IMG/VR virus record: IMGVR_UViG_3300017917_003093
Location: 1-64,000 of that record
Direction: 5' to 3' (one strand)
DNA: 64,000 bases
Origin: a virus
Notes under the pieces: generated by a model
Database searches by the model: none
Told to the model about the DNA's origin: nothing
What the model saw: the letters and a program-made list of their open reading frames with translations, nothing else
In this document: positions 42,665-50,032 of the stretch, piece after piece
Layout of the letters: every line of letters starts with the position of its first letter
Numbering within the stretch: position 1 is the first letter of the stretch
Position numbers and translations under genes: made by a program

Positions 42665-43684
42665 ATGTCAACAATCATCATCAAATCAGGCAGTTATCGC
42701 AACAAACCCGTGATCAATGTGAGTTTCGCTTTGGTCAAGGATTTTCAAACCGGTGCCAAAGGGGGCTATGTTACAGTGAAGAGCGATGGATACTTTGGAC
42801 CCGATACGCCGGATGTGGTGCGTATCAAAGTAGACTCAATCGAAGATATTGAGTTTACCTCTCAGTCAGCGGGCTCCTCACGAGTTACCGCAGTGACCAC
42901 GCCAGTGGAAACCGACGACGAAGTCATGGATCGTATCGAACAACGATTCAACATCCTGGAGCAAATGACCAAGGCCACTATATCAGGTGACGTCCGTGCC
43001 ATGATCGTTGTGGGCCCTCCCGGAGTTGGTAAAAGTTACGGTGTAGAAAAACAACTGGAAAAATCTGGCTTGTTTGATCAGCTCAGTGGTCGCAAGATCA
43101 AGTATGAAGTGATCAAAGGTGCTATGACGCCGATTGGACTCTACTGCACATTGTATAAACATTCAGATCCCAACAATGTCTTGGTGTTTGACGACTGTGA
43201 CTCGGTGTTCCAAGATGACTTGAGCTTGAACATTTTGAAAGCGGCACTGGACTCAGGCAAGAAACGTAGAATCTACTGGAACTCAGACTCGGCCATGTTG
43301 CGCCGTGAAGGTGTGCCTGACTGTTTTGATTTCAAAGGTGGCTGTATTTTCATCACCAACTTGAAGTTTGACAATCTGCAATCGAAGAAAATGAAGGACC
43401 ATTTAGAGGCCTTGCAGAGTCGTTGCCACTTCTTAGACCTTACGCTCAATACCATGCGCGACAAGTTCCTGCGCATCAAACAGATTTTCCGTCAAGGTCA
43501 GTTGTTCAATGACTATGACTTTACACCCGAACAAGGTGACGAAATACTCAACTTCATGGACGAAAATAAGGATCGTCTGCGTGAAATGAGCCTGCGCATG
43601 GCGCTGAAGATCGCAGACTTGACCAAGGTCAGTGCCGAAAACTGGCGAGCTCTTGCAGTGACCACGTGCATGAAAAACTCTTAA
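42665..43684 (+). CDS. AAA-family ATPase
   Basis: 339 residues. Walker A GPPGVGKS at 117-124, Walker B VFDDCD at 174-179, then IFITNL (sensor 1 region). The first 110 residues (SGSYRNKPVINVSFALVKDF...) form a separate beta-type N-terminal domain. The start at 42665 has AAGGAG 8 nt upstream. It resembles AAA proteins found in large phages that remodel protein complexes or DNA structures; it lacks the arginine-finger SRC motif of the gp44 clamp loader. Strong early promoter and terminator bracket it as a single-gene unit. Confidence 0.78.
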   Translation: MSTIIIKSGSYRNKPVINVSFALVKDFQTGAKGGYVTVKSDGYFGPDTPDVVRIKVDSIEDIEFTSQSAGSSRVTAVTTPVETDDEVMDRIEQRFNILEQMTKATISGDVRAMIVVGPPGVGKSYGVEKQLEKSGLFDQLSGRKIKYEVIKGAMTPIGLYCTLYKHSDPNNVLVFDDCDSVFQDDLSLNILKAALDSGKKRRIYWNSDSAMLRREGVPDCFDFKGGCIFITNLKFDNLQSKKMKDHLEALQSRCHFLDLTLNTMRDKFLRIKQIFRQGQLFNDYDFTPEQGDEILNFMDENKDRLREMSLRMALKIADLTKVSAENWRALAVTTCMKNS

Positions 43685-43698
43685 ACGGTAGCTCCTGG

Positions 43699-43718
43699 GT
43701 GATAGCAATATCACCCAT
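43699..43718 (+). other. Stem-loop upstream of terminator
   Basis: GGGTGAT and ATCACCC form a 7-bp stem around a 6-nt loop, 8 bases after the AAA gene stop-proximal region and just before the terminator. It may stabilise the mRNA 3' end. Confidence 0.45.
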
Positions 43719-43723
43719 TTTAC

Positions 43724-43749
43724 ACAGGCACTTCGGTGCCTGTTTTTTT
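43724..43749 (+). terminator. Intrinsic terminator with TTCG tetraloop
   Basis: ACAGGCAC pairs with GTGCCTGT around TTCG, followed by seven T. The T-tract runs straight into the TTGATC -35 of the next promoter. Confidence 0.92.
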
Positions 43750-43777
43750 GATCTTGCTCGAGTAAATATGTTATACT
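43748..43777 (+). promoter_or_regulatory. Promoter with late box and extended -10, leaderless
   Basis: TTGATC (43748-43753), 18-bp spacer, TGT + TATACT (43772-43777). GTAAATA also lies at 43762-43768. The ATG at 43783 is 5 nt after the -10. Confidence 0.65.
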
Positions 43778-43782
43778 AAAGC

Positions 43783-44631
43783 ATGATCTTATCTATTGAT
43801 CTTCCAGAGGTGTCATTGAAGTTTCGGGTATTGGACACACCCGTGGCGGGTCTTTGGGTTGACCGCATGCAACACCGCATAAACTGGCCTTTGGATGACC
43901 CAACTCGATTCTATGGATTCAATGATCCTGAACAAGACACGCAGTTTGCATTGACCAAAATCAATCACTGCATAGATCAAATCAAACAACGCTATCCTGG
44001 AATCACACGAGGGCCAGTTACGCAGGTTCATGACCAAGACAGCCTAAACTACTGGCATCACATATTTGAAACACGTCATGGATTGCTAGGGCAAGAAGAT
44101 CTCAACGATCCTTTGACAAGTGTGTTGGCCGAGTTGAACGTGGCTGTGCATCGTTGTGAAAGCGTGGCCCGCGGTAATCATCCTAGATTTGTCTGCACTT
44201 GGTATGGCATGCCCAAGATCAAAACACTGCCCCTGGAGTTAATGGGCGAATACGGCACCCTGTCACCTGAATTTGGTTCTGTGTGTCTGAACTATGCCGA
44301 AATCGGCAAGACTCTTGAGGATCTGTCGCAAGATCGTGATAACTACATCAGTGATCAAGCATTCCGGCCATTCTGCCATTATTCCGCAGACTTTGTAGTG
44401 CGCATGTACGAAGAACCCAAATCAGTGATTGATGCTAGATTAGCCAACATGAAAACCTTTTATTCTCAACACCAAGATTTTTTCTTTGAACAAGGCTACA
44501 CACAGTTCGATGATCCTAGACTGTTGCCTTTGAGATTTCCAGTGGCGCAGTTGATAGAAACTCAGCCCAGGTCACAGTTGATACAACACATAGCAAAACA
44601 ACAACACATTACACAGGTCACTTTAGAATGA
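43783..44631 (+). CDS. Unknown phage protein, paralogue of the gene at 28932
   Basis: 282 residues. No named domain. It shares the spaced motifs described for the gene before UvsX: QDSLNYWHHIFETR, LAELNVAVHRCESV and FGSVCLNYAEIGKTLED. Additional pattern here: WPLDDPTRFYGFND and DNYISDQAFRPFCHYSADF. His/Asn/Asp conservation between two diverged copies suggests a shared functional site. Predicted leaderless and early. It is coupled to UvsW by a 4-nt overlap; its paralogue precedes UvsX, so both copies stand before recombination genes. Confidence 0.55.
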   Translation: MILSIDLPEVSLKFRVLDTPVAGLWVDRMQHRINWPLDDPTRFYGFNDPEQDTQFALTKINHCIDQIKQRYPGITRGPVTQVHDQDSLNYWHHIFETRHGLLGQEDLNDPLTSVLAELNVAVHRCESVARGNHPRFVCTWYGMPKIKTLPLELMGEYGTLSPEFGSVCLNYAEIGKTLEDLSQDRDNYISDQAFRPFCHYSADFVVRMYEEPKSVIDARLANMKTFYSQHQDFFFEQGYTQFDDPRLLPLRFPVAQLIETQPRSQLIQHIAKQQHITQVTLE

Positions 44632-46091
44632 AAAAAGCCACCATCGTCATACGAGACGAAGTCAACATCAAGATTGAAGGCCTTGAACTGGATGCTCGTC
44701 GCAGTTGTGTGAACGCATTCAAATATGATGTACCGTATGCTAGATATCTGCCCGCGGTGCGTCTAGGCAGGTGGGATGGCAAGGTCAGCTATTTTCAGTT
44801 GGGTGGTAGCACCTATGTGAACTTGTTGCCTGAAATCATACCCATACTTGAAAAGTTCAACTATGACATTGACTTGGATGATCAGAGAGACTATGCTACA
44901 ACATTTGAGTTCCAACCGGTTACCGAAAACAGTTACAGCCACATAGACTGGCCCAAGGGTCATCCTGCGGCCGGAGAACCCATGAAGCTTCGCGATTATC
45001 AAGTAGAGATTATCAACAACTTCTTGGCCAATCCACAATGCCTGCAAGAGGTAGCCACTGGTGCAGGCAAAACTGTTATGACCGCGGCACTCAGTGATGC
45101 TGTCACAGCATATGGTCGTAGCATAGTGATCGTGCCCAACAAGAGTCTGGTCACACAAACAGAAAAAGACTACATCAACATGGGTCTGGATGTGGGTGTT
45201 TACTTTGGTGACCGTAAAGAATGGGGTCGTCAACACACCATCTGCACCTGGCAAAGTCTTAACGTGTTGCTCAAGAACACAAAAAATGGCACTGCCGCCG
45301 ATGACTGCACCATAGGCGAGTTCATAGAAGGTGTGGTATGTGTGATTGTGGACGAAGTACACATGGCCAAGGCTGATGCGCTCAAAACACTGCTCACAGG
45401 GGTAATGAGTCGCATACCCATACGCTGGGGACTCACAGGAACCATACCCAAGGAAAAGTTTGAAAGTGTAGCCTTGCTTGTGAGTCTCGGGCCTGTGATA
45501 TCCAAACTGTCAGCATCGGAACTGCAGAGTCAGGGCGTGTTGGCTCAGTGCCATGTCAACATCGTACAGTTAGAAGACCATGCCGAGTTTTCTAACTACC
45601 AAAGCGAACTCAAATATCTCTTGGAAGAAGAAGGCAGAATAAAAACCATCGCGGACTTGGTGCGACAAGTAAATCTCACAGGCAACACTTTGGTGTTGGT
45701 AGATCGGATCGCCGCAGGGCAGGCCTTGGTTGATCAACTGGACAATGCGGTATTTGTATCAGGTGCAACCAAAGCCAAAGATCGTCAGGATGAATACGAC
45801 GAAGTAGCTGTGGCCGATGGCAAGATCATTGTGGCCACTTATGGTGTGGCCGCTGTAGGGATCAACATTCCCAGGATCTTTAACTTGGTGTTGATAGAAC
45901 CGGGCAAGAGTTTTGTGCGGGTGATACAGAGTATCGGGCGTGGTATCCGCAAAGCCGAAGACAAAGATCATGTGCAGATCTGGGACGTGACATCAACTTG
46001 TAGATTTGCCAAACGGCACTTGACCAAACGCAAGGCCTACTACAAAGAAGCCAACTACCCGTTTACACAAGAGAAACTTCCGTGGAAGTAA
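44628..46091 (+). CDS. uvsW: UvsW-like DNA/RNA helicase
   Basis: 487 residues (T4 UvsW: 503). An N-terminal SLR domain with VRLGRWDGKVSYFQLGG is followed by helicase motifs: Q/I region LRDYQ (121-125), Walker A TGAGKT (144-149), DEVH (242-245), LTGT (269-272) and motif VI QSIGRGIR (434-441). UvsW unwinds R-loops and recombination intermediates and helps switch from origin- to recombination-driven replication. In a leftward-free, early-promoted pair with the unknown gene upstream. Confidence 0.93.
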   Translation: MKKATIVIRDEVNIKIEGLELDARRSCVNAFKYDVPYARYLPAVRLGRWDGKVSYFQLGGSTYVNLLPEIIPILEKFNYDIDLDDQRDYATTFEFQPVTENSYSHIDWPKGHPAAGEPMKLRDYQVEIINNFLANPQCLQEVATGAGKTVMTAALSDAVTAYGRSIVIVPNKSLVTQTEKDYINMGLDVGVYFGDRKEWGRQHTICTWQSLNVLLKNTKNGTAADDCTIGEFIEGVVCVIVDEVHMAKADALKTLLTGVMSRIPIRWGLTGTIPKEKFESVALLVSLGPVISKLSASELQSQGVLAQCHVNIVQLEDHAEFSNYQSELKYLLEEEGRIKTIADLVRQVNLTGNTLVLVDRIAAGQALVDQLDNAVFVSGATKAKDRQDEYDEVAVADGKIIVATYGVAAVGINIPRIFNLVLIEPGKSFVRVIQSIGRGIRKAEDKDHVQIWDVTSTCRFAKRHLTKRKAYYKEANYPFTQEKLPWK

Positions 46092-46094
46092 AGG

Positions 46095-46122
46095 TTGCAC
46101 TTGCCAAAAAACGTGTTATAAT
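46095..46122 (+). promoter_or_regulatory. Extended -10 promoter, leaderless
   Basis: TTGCAC (46095-46100), 16-bp spacer, TGT + TATAAT (46117-46122). The ATG at 46129 is 6 nt after the -10. Confidence 0.72.
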
Positions 46123-46128
46123 CATAGT

Positions 46129-46629
46129 ATGAGAATACTAACATTAGACAACCGACCATTTGAACTTGATCATCTACCCGAGGAAGTAGATGACATGCGT
46201 TTCGCTATATTTGACAACTCGGATCCTAAAGATCCCGATTATCACTATATTCCTTTGATATTCCTGGAAAGTTTTACGGCACCGGCCCTGGTATTACGCA
46301 TTGGCGATCACAGGATCAAGATGCCAGTGGATTGGCAGGTCTTGATTGGAGAACCCGATCTAGGAGATCTAGAAATGTTGCCGTTAACATCCATTAACGA
46401 TCGTGGATTCAAGGCTTTCCAGTTCAATCCTCTCAGTAGTTTCCGTCCCAGCTTCCTGGACGTAGAAATCATTGATGTGTATCAGGAAGTTACCTGGTAT
46501 GCTCCCAAACTAAAAAATGGTCAGATGTTGTGCGTTCCAATCAATGAAAGCGAACAACCAGACTGTGTGTATTTCGTCAAAGACATCAGTCGCAACTGTG
46601 AAATAGTAGACTACAACAAGGCCTGGTGA
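46129..46629 (+). CDS. Conserved T4-like phage protein, unknown
   Basis: 166 residues. The strings YIPLIFLESFTAPALVLRIG, LGDLEMLPLTSINDRGFKAF and VTWYAPKLKNGQML form a pattern I associate with a conserved hypothetical family in T4-like aquatic phages; no function is known to me. Beta-rich with a final CVYFVKDISRNCEIVDY. Early-type leaderless promoter. First gene of a tightly spaced six-gene unit that includes gp62-like, zinc-finger, SGNH and DnaE-like genes. Confidence 0.55.
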   Translation: MRILTLDNRPFELDHLPEEVDDMRFAIFDNSDPKDPDYHYIPLIFLESFTAPALVLRIGDHRIKMPVDWQVLIGEPDLGDLEMLPLTSINDRGFKAFQFNPLSSFRPSFLDVEIIDVYQEVTWYAPKLKNGQMLCVPINESEQPDCVYFVKDISRNCEIVDYNKAW

Positions 46630-46630
46630 T

Positions 46631-46966
46631 ATGCAAATCAAATACAATGAACATGACATTGGTGGAGAGGTTGTCAAAGACAACGAAACCTACTTATTAA
46701 AAGACAATAAAACACTGAACAATCTAGTGTTGAGTTCGACTAGATTGTATCAAGGACAAAGCACTCGTGGACACAGTCATGCAGGCCAGGAAGAAGTTTA
46801 TTTCTTTGTACAAGGCACAGGTGTCATGATCGTGGGCACAGACAGATTTGTAGTAAATCCAGGGGATGTTGTTTTGATTCCTGATGGCGAGTTTCATCGC
46901 GTGTGCAATGATGGCGAAACAGATCTGATTTTCAACTGTGTGTTTGATGGCAAACGGAATCACTGA
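46631..46966 (+). CDS. Cupin-domain protein
   Basis: 111 residues. Cupin motif 1 is GHSHAGQEEVYFFVQGTG (about 52-69), with two His and a Glu for metal; motif 2 is PGDVVLIPDGEFHRVCN with the last metal His. A single conserved beta-barrel of this size fits small-molecule or sugar-phosphate binding or isomerisation. Together with the cytidylyltransferase-cupin fusion at 34347, it may act in sugar metabolism, but it sits among replication genes. It starts one base after the preceding stop. Confidence 0.82.
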   Translation: MQIKYNEHDIGGEVVKDNETYLLKDNKTLNNLVLSSTRLYQGQSTRGHSHAGQEEVYFFVQGTGVMIVGTDRFVVNPGDVVLIPDGEFHRVCNDGETDLIFNCVFDGKRNH

Positions 46967-46971
46967 TTTAC

Positions 46972-47421
46972 ATGAGCGATAAGTTAAACATCAACAATGA
47001 AATGCGACAGTTTGATCTCAAAAACAGATCATTCTATGATGAGCTTACCCCCGAAGAACGCAAGAAGTTTTCAACATTCCTTATGATACGTTGGGGATCC
47101 AGCATACAGGCTTCACGTGAACTGCAAGAGTACTATGTGCAGAGTACCAATCACTATCTCAACAAGAACTTCTTTTCCTTGAGCCGACATCCCAAACTAC
47201 AATGGCTCATGGCCACCGCGGTCAGTCCTGGGTTGGGCACACACAGACATCAATGGATTGCTCCCAAGAAAAAAGAAGGCGGTGACTCGGCCATAAGAAA
47301 ACAGTTGGCTGAAATGTATCCACATCTCAAAGACGACGAACTAGATCTGATGGCCAAGATTACCACCAAAAAAGAAATCGATGAATATCTGAAAGCATCG
47401 GGTGCAGAAAAGAAGAAATGA
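46972..47421 (+). CDS. 62: Clamp loader small subunit gp62-like
   Basis: 149 residues, helical and basic at the C terminus. The pattern FDLKNRSFYDELTPEERKKFST, FLMIRWGSSIQ...LQEYYVQSTNHYLNKNFF, SLSRHPKLQWLM and QWIAPKKKEG resembles gp62 of aquatic T4-like phages, in which NxxHxLDKKxQYxFLLxxLRKKKRFxxW occupies the same place. gp62 works with gp44 to load the sliding clamp gp45. No gp44 or gp45 lies in this window. The call rests on remembered pattern and so is moderate. Confidence 0.5.
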   Translation: MSDKLNINNEMRQFDLKNRSFYDELTPEERKKFSTFLMIRWGSSIQASRELQEYYVQSTNHYLNKNFFSLSRHPKLQWLMATAVSPGLGTHRHQWIAPKKKEGGDSAIRKQLAEMYPHLKDDELDLMAKITTKKEIDEYLKASGAEKKK

Positions 47422-48092
47422 CCTACGAGTGTAGATACTGCAAAAAAAGTTTTGCCAAAGAAACCAGCCTGACTGTTCACATGTGTGAACCTAAACGGCG
47501 ATTCCAAGAACAAGACGAGCGTGGAGTACAACTGGGATTGCATGCCTATCTCAAGTTTTATGAACTCACACAAGGCAGTGCTAAACTAAAGACCTTTGAT
47601 GACTTTGCTGCCAGTCCTTACTATCGTGCGTTTGTAAAATTTGGCAGGTATTGTGTGGCAGTACGGGCTATCAATCCTGCCAGATTTGTAGAGTGGTTGT
47701 TGAAAAACAACAAGAAGATTGATCACTGGGCACGTGATACCATGTACACAGAATATCTAGTGACTTATCTGCGACTGGAGAACGTCAACGACGCTCTGGC
47801 CCGAGCCATGGAACATGCCATAACCTGGTCAGAAGAAACCGGCAATCCAGATAGAGATTGCCTGCGCTATGGCAATACCAATGCCATGGTCTATGCTGTG
47901 ACCACTGGCAGGATCAGTCCATGGATAGTGTATAACTGTGAGTCGGGTCAAAAGTTTTTGCGTGAGTTAGACAACACGCAGATTGCCATGGTATGGCCTT
48001 ACATTGACTCAGACTTTTGGATGAAAAAGTTCTCGGACTATCCAGCAGATCAAGAATATGTCAAGGATATCTTGACTCAGGCAGGGTGGTAA
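47418..48092 (+). CDS. N-terminal zinc-finger protein conserved in T4-like phages
   Basis: 224 residues. A CCHC finger opens the protein: C5 and C8 in ECRYCKKSF, H21 and C23 in SLTVHMCE. The rest is a helical domain with LGLHAYLKFYELT, YYRAFVKFGRYC, TEYLVTYLR and TTGRISPWIVYN, a pattern I recognise from a conserved family in T4-like aquatic phages. Nucleic-acid binding through the finger is inferred. The start overlaps the gp62-like stop by 4 nt. Confidence 0.6.
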   Translation: MTYECRYCKKSFAKETSLTVHMCEPKRRFQEQDERGVQLGLHAYLKFYELTQGSAKLKTFDDFAASPYYRAFVKFGRYCVAVRAINPARFVEWLLKNNKKIDHWARDTMYTEYLVTYLRLENVNDALARAMEHAITWSEETGNPDRDCLRYGNTNAMVYAVTTGRISPWIVYNCESGQKFLRELDNTQIAMVWPYIDSDFWMKKFSDYPADQEYVKDILTQAGW

Positions 48093-49042
48093 TGAGCACG
48101 ATTATTCTAGGCAGCAATCACAACAATACCGCTGAGTATTACCAATACCTGGGTCTATCACCCAGTCGTTTGATAACCGCAACAGAACACGATTATGATC
48201 CTGGACATACCAGTGTACAGGACATTGATGACTTGACAGTGTTGGAAACTGTGTTGAGTCGCGCCGACCAGGTGTATTGGGCACATCCACACATCAGTGA
48301 GTTCAGTGACAGTGATTCCTACTATGATTTCATGGATTGGTTGAAGGACTACAATCTACGACATCACAATCTACAGAATCTAGAATCTGTGGTTTTTGAT
48401 CCCTATGGGTGGAATCAAAAATTTGAACCAACAGCCAACCATGCTGTGTTCTTAGGATGCAGTTTCACCGCAGGTGTAGGACTGCCAGACCCTCACACCC
48501 ACTATGCCCACCAGGTGGCCCAACATTTTGGCAAACAACTGATGAACTTGTCTGTGCCCGGGGGCAACAACAGCCAGATTTTTGACAGATTCACACAGTT
48601 ACGGTGCTGTGCCGGTCAACTGGTAGTGGTGCAGTTTACAGATCTGGCCCGCATAAACTATTGTGATCAGCACAAAAATCTATCATCGTTGTTGTTCTCT
48701 ACTACCAAGATGGACAAAGATCTACATAGATCTCTGTTGGAAGTTTACCATAAAGACTTTTTGTTTTATGAGTTACTTGTTAAAATAAGAGCCATGGTGG
48801 CCCTGGCTCAAGTCCAGAGATTGAAATTGGTTTTTTGGTTGTCAGACTACAAGAATCCCACGCTGTATTCGCGATTGGATCAGACCTATTTTTATTCTAT
48901 GAAACAGTTTGTTCCGGCCAGTTGGATCAAAAACTATCTAGTAGATTTTGCACAAGACGGACTCCATCCTGGAGTACAATCAAACAAAAACATCGCCACA
49001 GCATTGATACGCTATATTGAAACTGTGTACAAGGACCAATGA
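48092..49042 (+). CDS. SGNH/GDSL-like hydrolase
   Basis: 316 residues. Block I is LGCSFTAGVGLP with nucleophile Ser124; block II has SVPGGNNSQI supplying an oxyanion-hole Gly; the final pair is DGLHPG with Asp289 and His292. The N-terminal 110 residues are a separate region without recognised motifs. Such esterases remove acetyl or other acyl groups from glycans. It could edit surface polysaccharide along with the carbohydrate island 7 kb away. Its location between replication genes is unusual. Start at 48092 overlaps the previous stop by one base. Confidence 0.8.
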   Translation: MSTIILGSNHNNTAEYYQYLGLSPSRLITATEHDYDPGHTSVQDIDDLTVLETVLSRADQVYWAHPHISEFSDSDSYYDFMDWLKDYNLRHHNLQNLESVVFDPYGWNQKFEPTANHAVFLGCSFTAGVGLPDPHTHYAHQVAQHFGKQLMNLSVPGGNNSQIFDRFTQLRCCAGQLVVVQFTDLARINYCDQHKNLSSLLFSTTKMDKDLHRSLLEVYHKDFLFYELLVKIRAMVALAQVQRLKLVFWLSDYKNPTLYSRLDQTYFYSMKQFVPASWIKNYLVDFAQDGLHPGVQSNKNIATALIRYIETVYKDQ

Positions 49043-49620
49043 TGCAGACCGATATTGATATTGATTTGGCAGATAGAGAACAAGTGTTGGCATTGATACA
49101 TCATACTCCGGCACGGCAACTACATCAAGGACAGGTACGTCGTCACAACAGCGGAGTGTACGTCACTGACATACCTCAAGATCCAGTGCATGGTTGTGCC
49201 AGCCTGGACTATGAAGAGGCTGAAGAACTTGGATATTTCAAAGTAGACCTTTTGAACATGTCGGTGTACCAACTGGTCAAAGATCCTGCACACTATCAAG
49301 CCATGTTGAATCGTGAACCCGATTGGGCTCGGCTGTGGACTGATCCGGCCTGGGCACAACAACTGGTGCATGTGGGCAACTACACAGATCTGCTGAAAAG
49401 TATGCGTCCAGATTCGATACCACGCATGGCTGCATTTATCAGTATCATACGTCCGGGCAAGGCACATCTACAGAATCAGTCATGGGATCGGGTGTTTGCT
49501 TCAGTTTGGGATGGAGACAACAGCCAAGGATTTGTATTCAAACACAGTCATGCCATCAGTTACGCGGCCTTGGTGGCACTGCACATGAACTTACTCAGTC
49601 AAGACGCCGAACCAAAGTAA
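49039..49620 (+). CDS. Miniature DNA polymerase III alpha (DnaE)-like protein
   Basis: 193 residues. Blocks of the DnaE polymerase core appear in order but with large gaps removed: DIDIDLADREQVL (5-17, like the PDFDVDF catalytic strand), HNSGVYV (36-42, like HAGGVVI), LDYEEAEELGYFKVDLLNM (57-73, like VEYAGLVKFDFLGL with the third catalytic Asp at 70), the segment ending IISIIRPG-type ISIIRPG (134-140, like LVALFRPG) and FKHSHAISYAALVAL (167-181, like NKSHSAAYALV). DnaE is about 1160 residues, so fingers, PHP and clamp parts are missing. Catalysis is uncertain; it may be a domesticated fragment. Coupled to the SGNH gene. Confidence 0.72.
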   Translation: MMQTDIDIDLADREQVLALIHHTPARQLHQGQVRRHNSGVYVTDIPQDPVHGCASLDYEEAEELGYFKVDLLNMSVYQLVKDPAHYQAMLNREPDWARLWTDPAWAQQLVHVGNYTDLLKSMRPDSIPRMAAFISIIRPGKAHLQNQSWDRVFASVWDGDNSQGFVFKHSHAISYAALVALHMNLLSQDAEPK

Positions 49621-49972
49621 TACTTTTACGTTTTGATTTTTTACGGGCCATTTCGCTGAGGCTGCACACGGGCCCGTGCATGATGGTAAGATCTTTGTTG
49701 GCAAAGGTGCGTAGATAAGGCCTAAAATCTTCCCAGTCATCTTTGAGGAATATGTTTATGGGCACAGCCCGATTGCTTTCCCACCACCAGATATTGGCCA
49801 ACTCCAGGAACCTGCGTTTTATTTCCAAGTCTTGTATGGCTCCAAAATCGTAGATGGTAGTGATGGCATCATCTTGATTCTGTACGATACCCACGTATTC
49901 TGTGCTGGCGTACACGCACAGAGTTATAAATGGGTATTTTTCAGCGAGTTTGGCAAATAAATCGTGGTTCAT
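49595..49972 (-). CDS. Conserved T4-like phage protein, unknown
   Basis: 125 residues. YPFITLCVYASTEYVGIVQNQ, ITTIYDFGAIQDLEIKRRFLEL, WWWESNRAVPINIFLKDDW and a basic end KKSKRKSITLVRR belong to a family I recognise as conserved in T4-like aquatic phages without known function. The basic tail may contact nucleic acid. A minus-strand late box precedes the start by 9 nt. It converges on the DnaE-like gene with 26 bp overlap. Confidence 0.6.
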   Translation of the reverse strand: MNHDLFAKLAEKYPFITLCVYASTEYVGIVQNQDDAITTIYDFGAIQDLEIKRRFLELANIWWWESNRAVPINIFLKDDWEDFRPYLRTFANKDLTIMHGPVCSLSEMARKKSKRKSITLVRRLD

Positions 49973-49981
49973 ATCACGTGA

Positions 49982-49988
49982 TATTTAC
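49982..49988 (-). promoter_or_regulatory. Late promoter box GTAAATA (minus strand)
   Basis: Nine nt before the ATG at 49972; the intervening bases form the palindrome ATCACGTGAT. Confidence 0.55.
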
Positions 49989-50019
49989 CAGACCGTTTTC
50001 ATGGTTGTTTCTAAAGTTA

Positions 50020-50026
50020 CTAAATA
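50020..50026 (+). promoter_or_regulatory. Late promoter box CTAAATA
   Basis: Six nt before the ATG at 50033; no ribosome-binding site. Divergent from the late box at 49982-49988. Confidence 0.6.
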
Positions 50027-50032
50027 CTCTGT

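Noticed and set aside
42665-43684. AAA ATPase as clamp loader large subunit gp44
   Set aside because: It has Walker A and B, but no SRC arginine-finger box or RFC boxes, and its N-terminal beta domain is unlike gp44.
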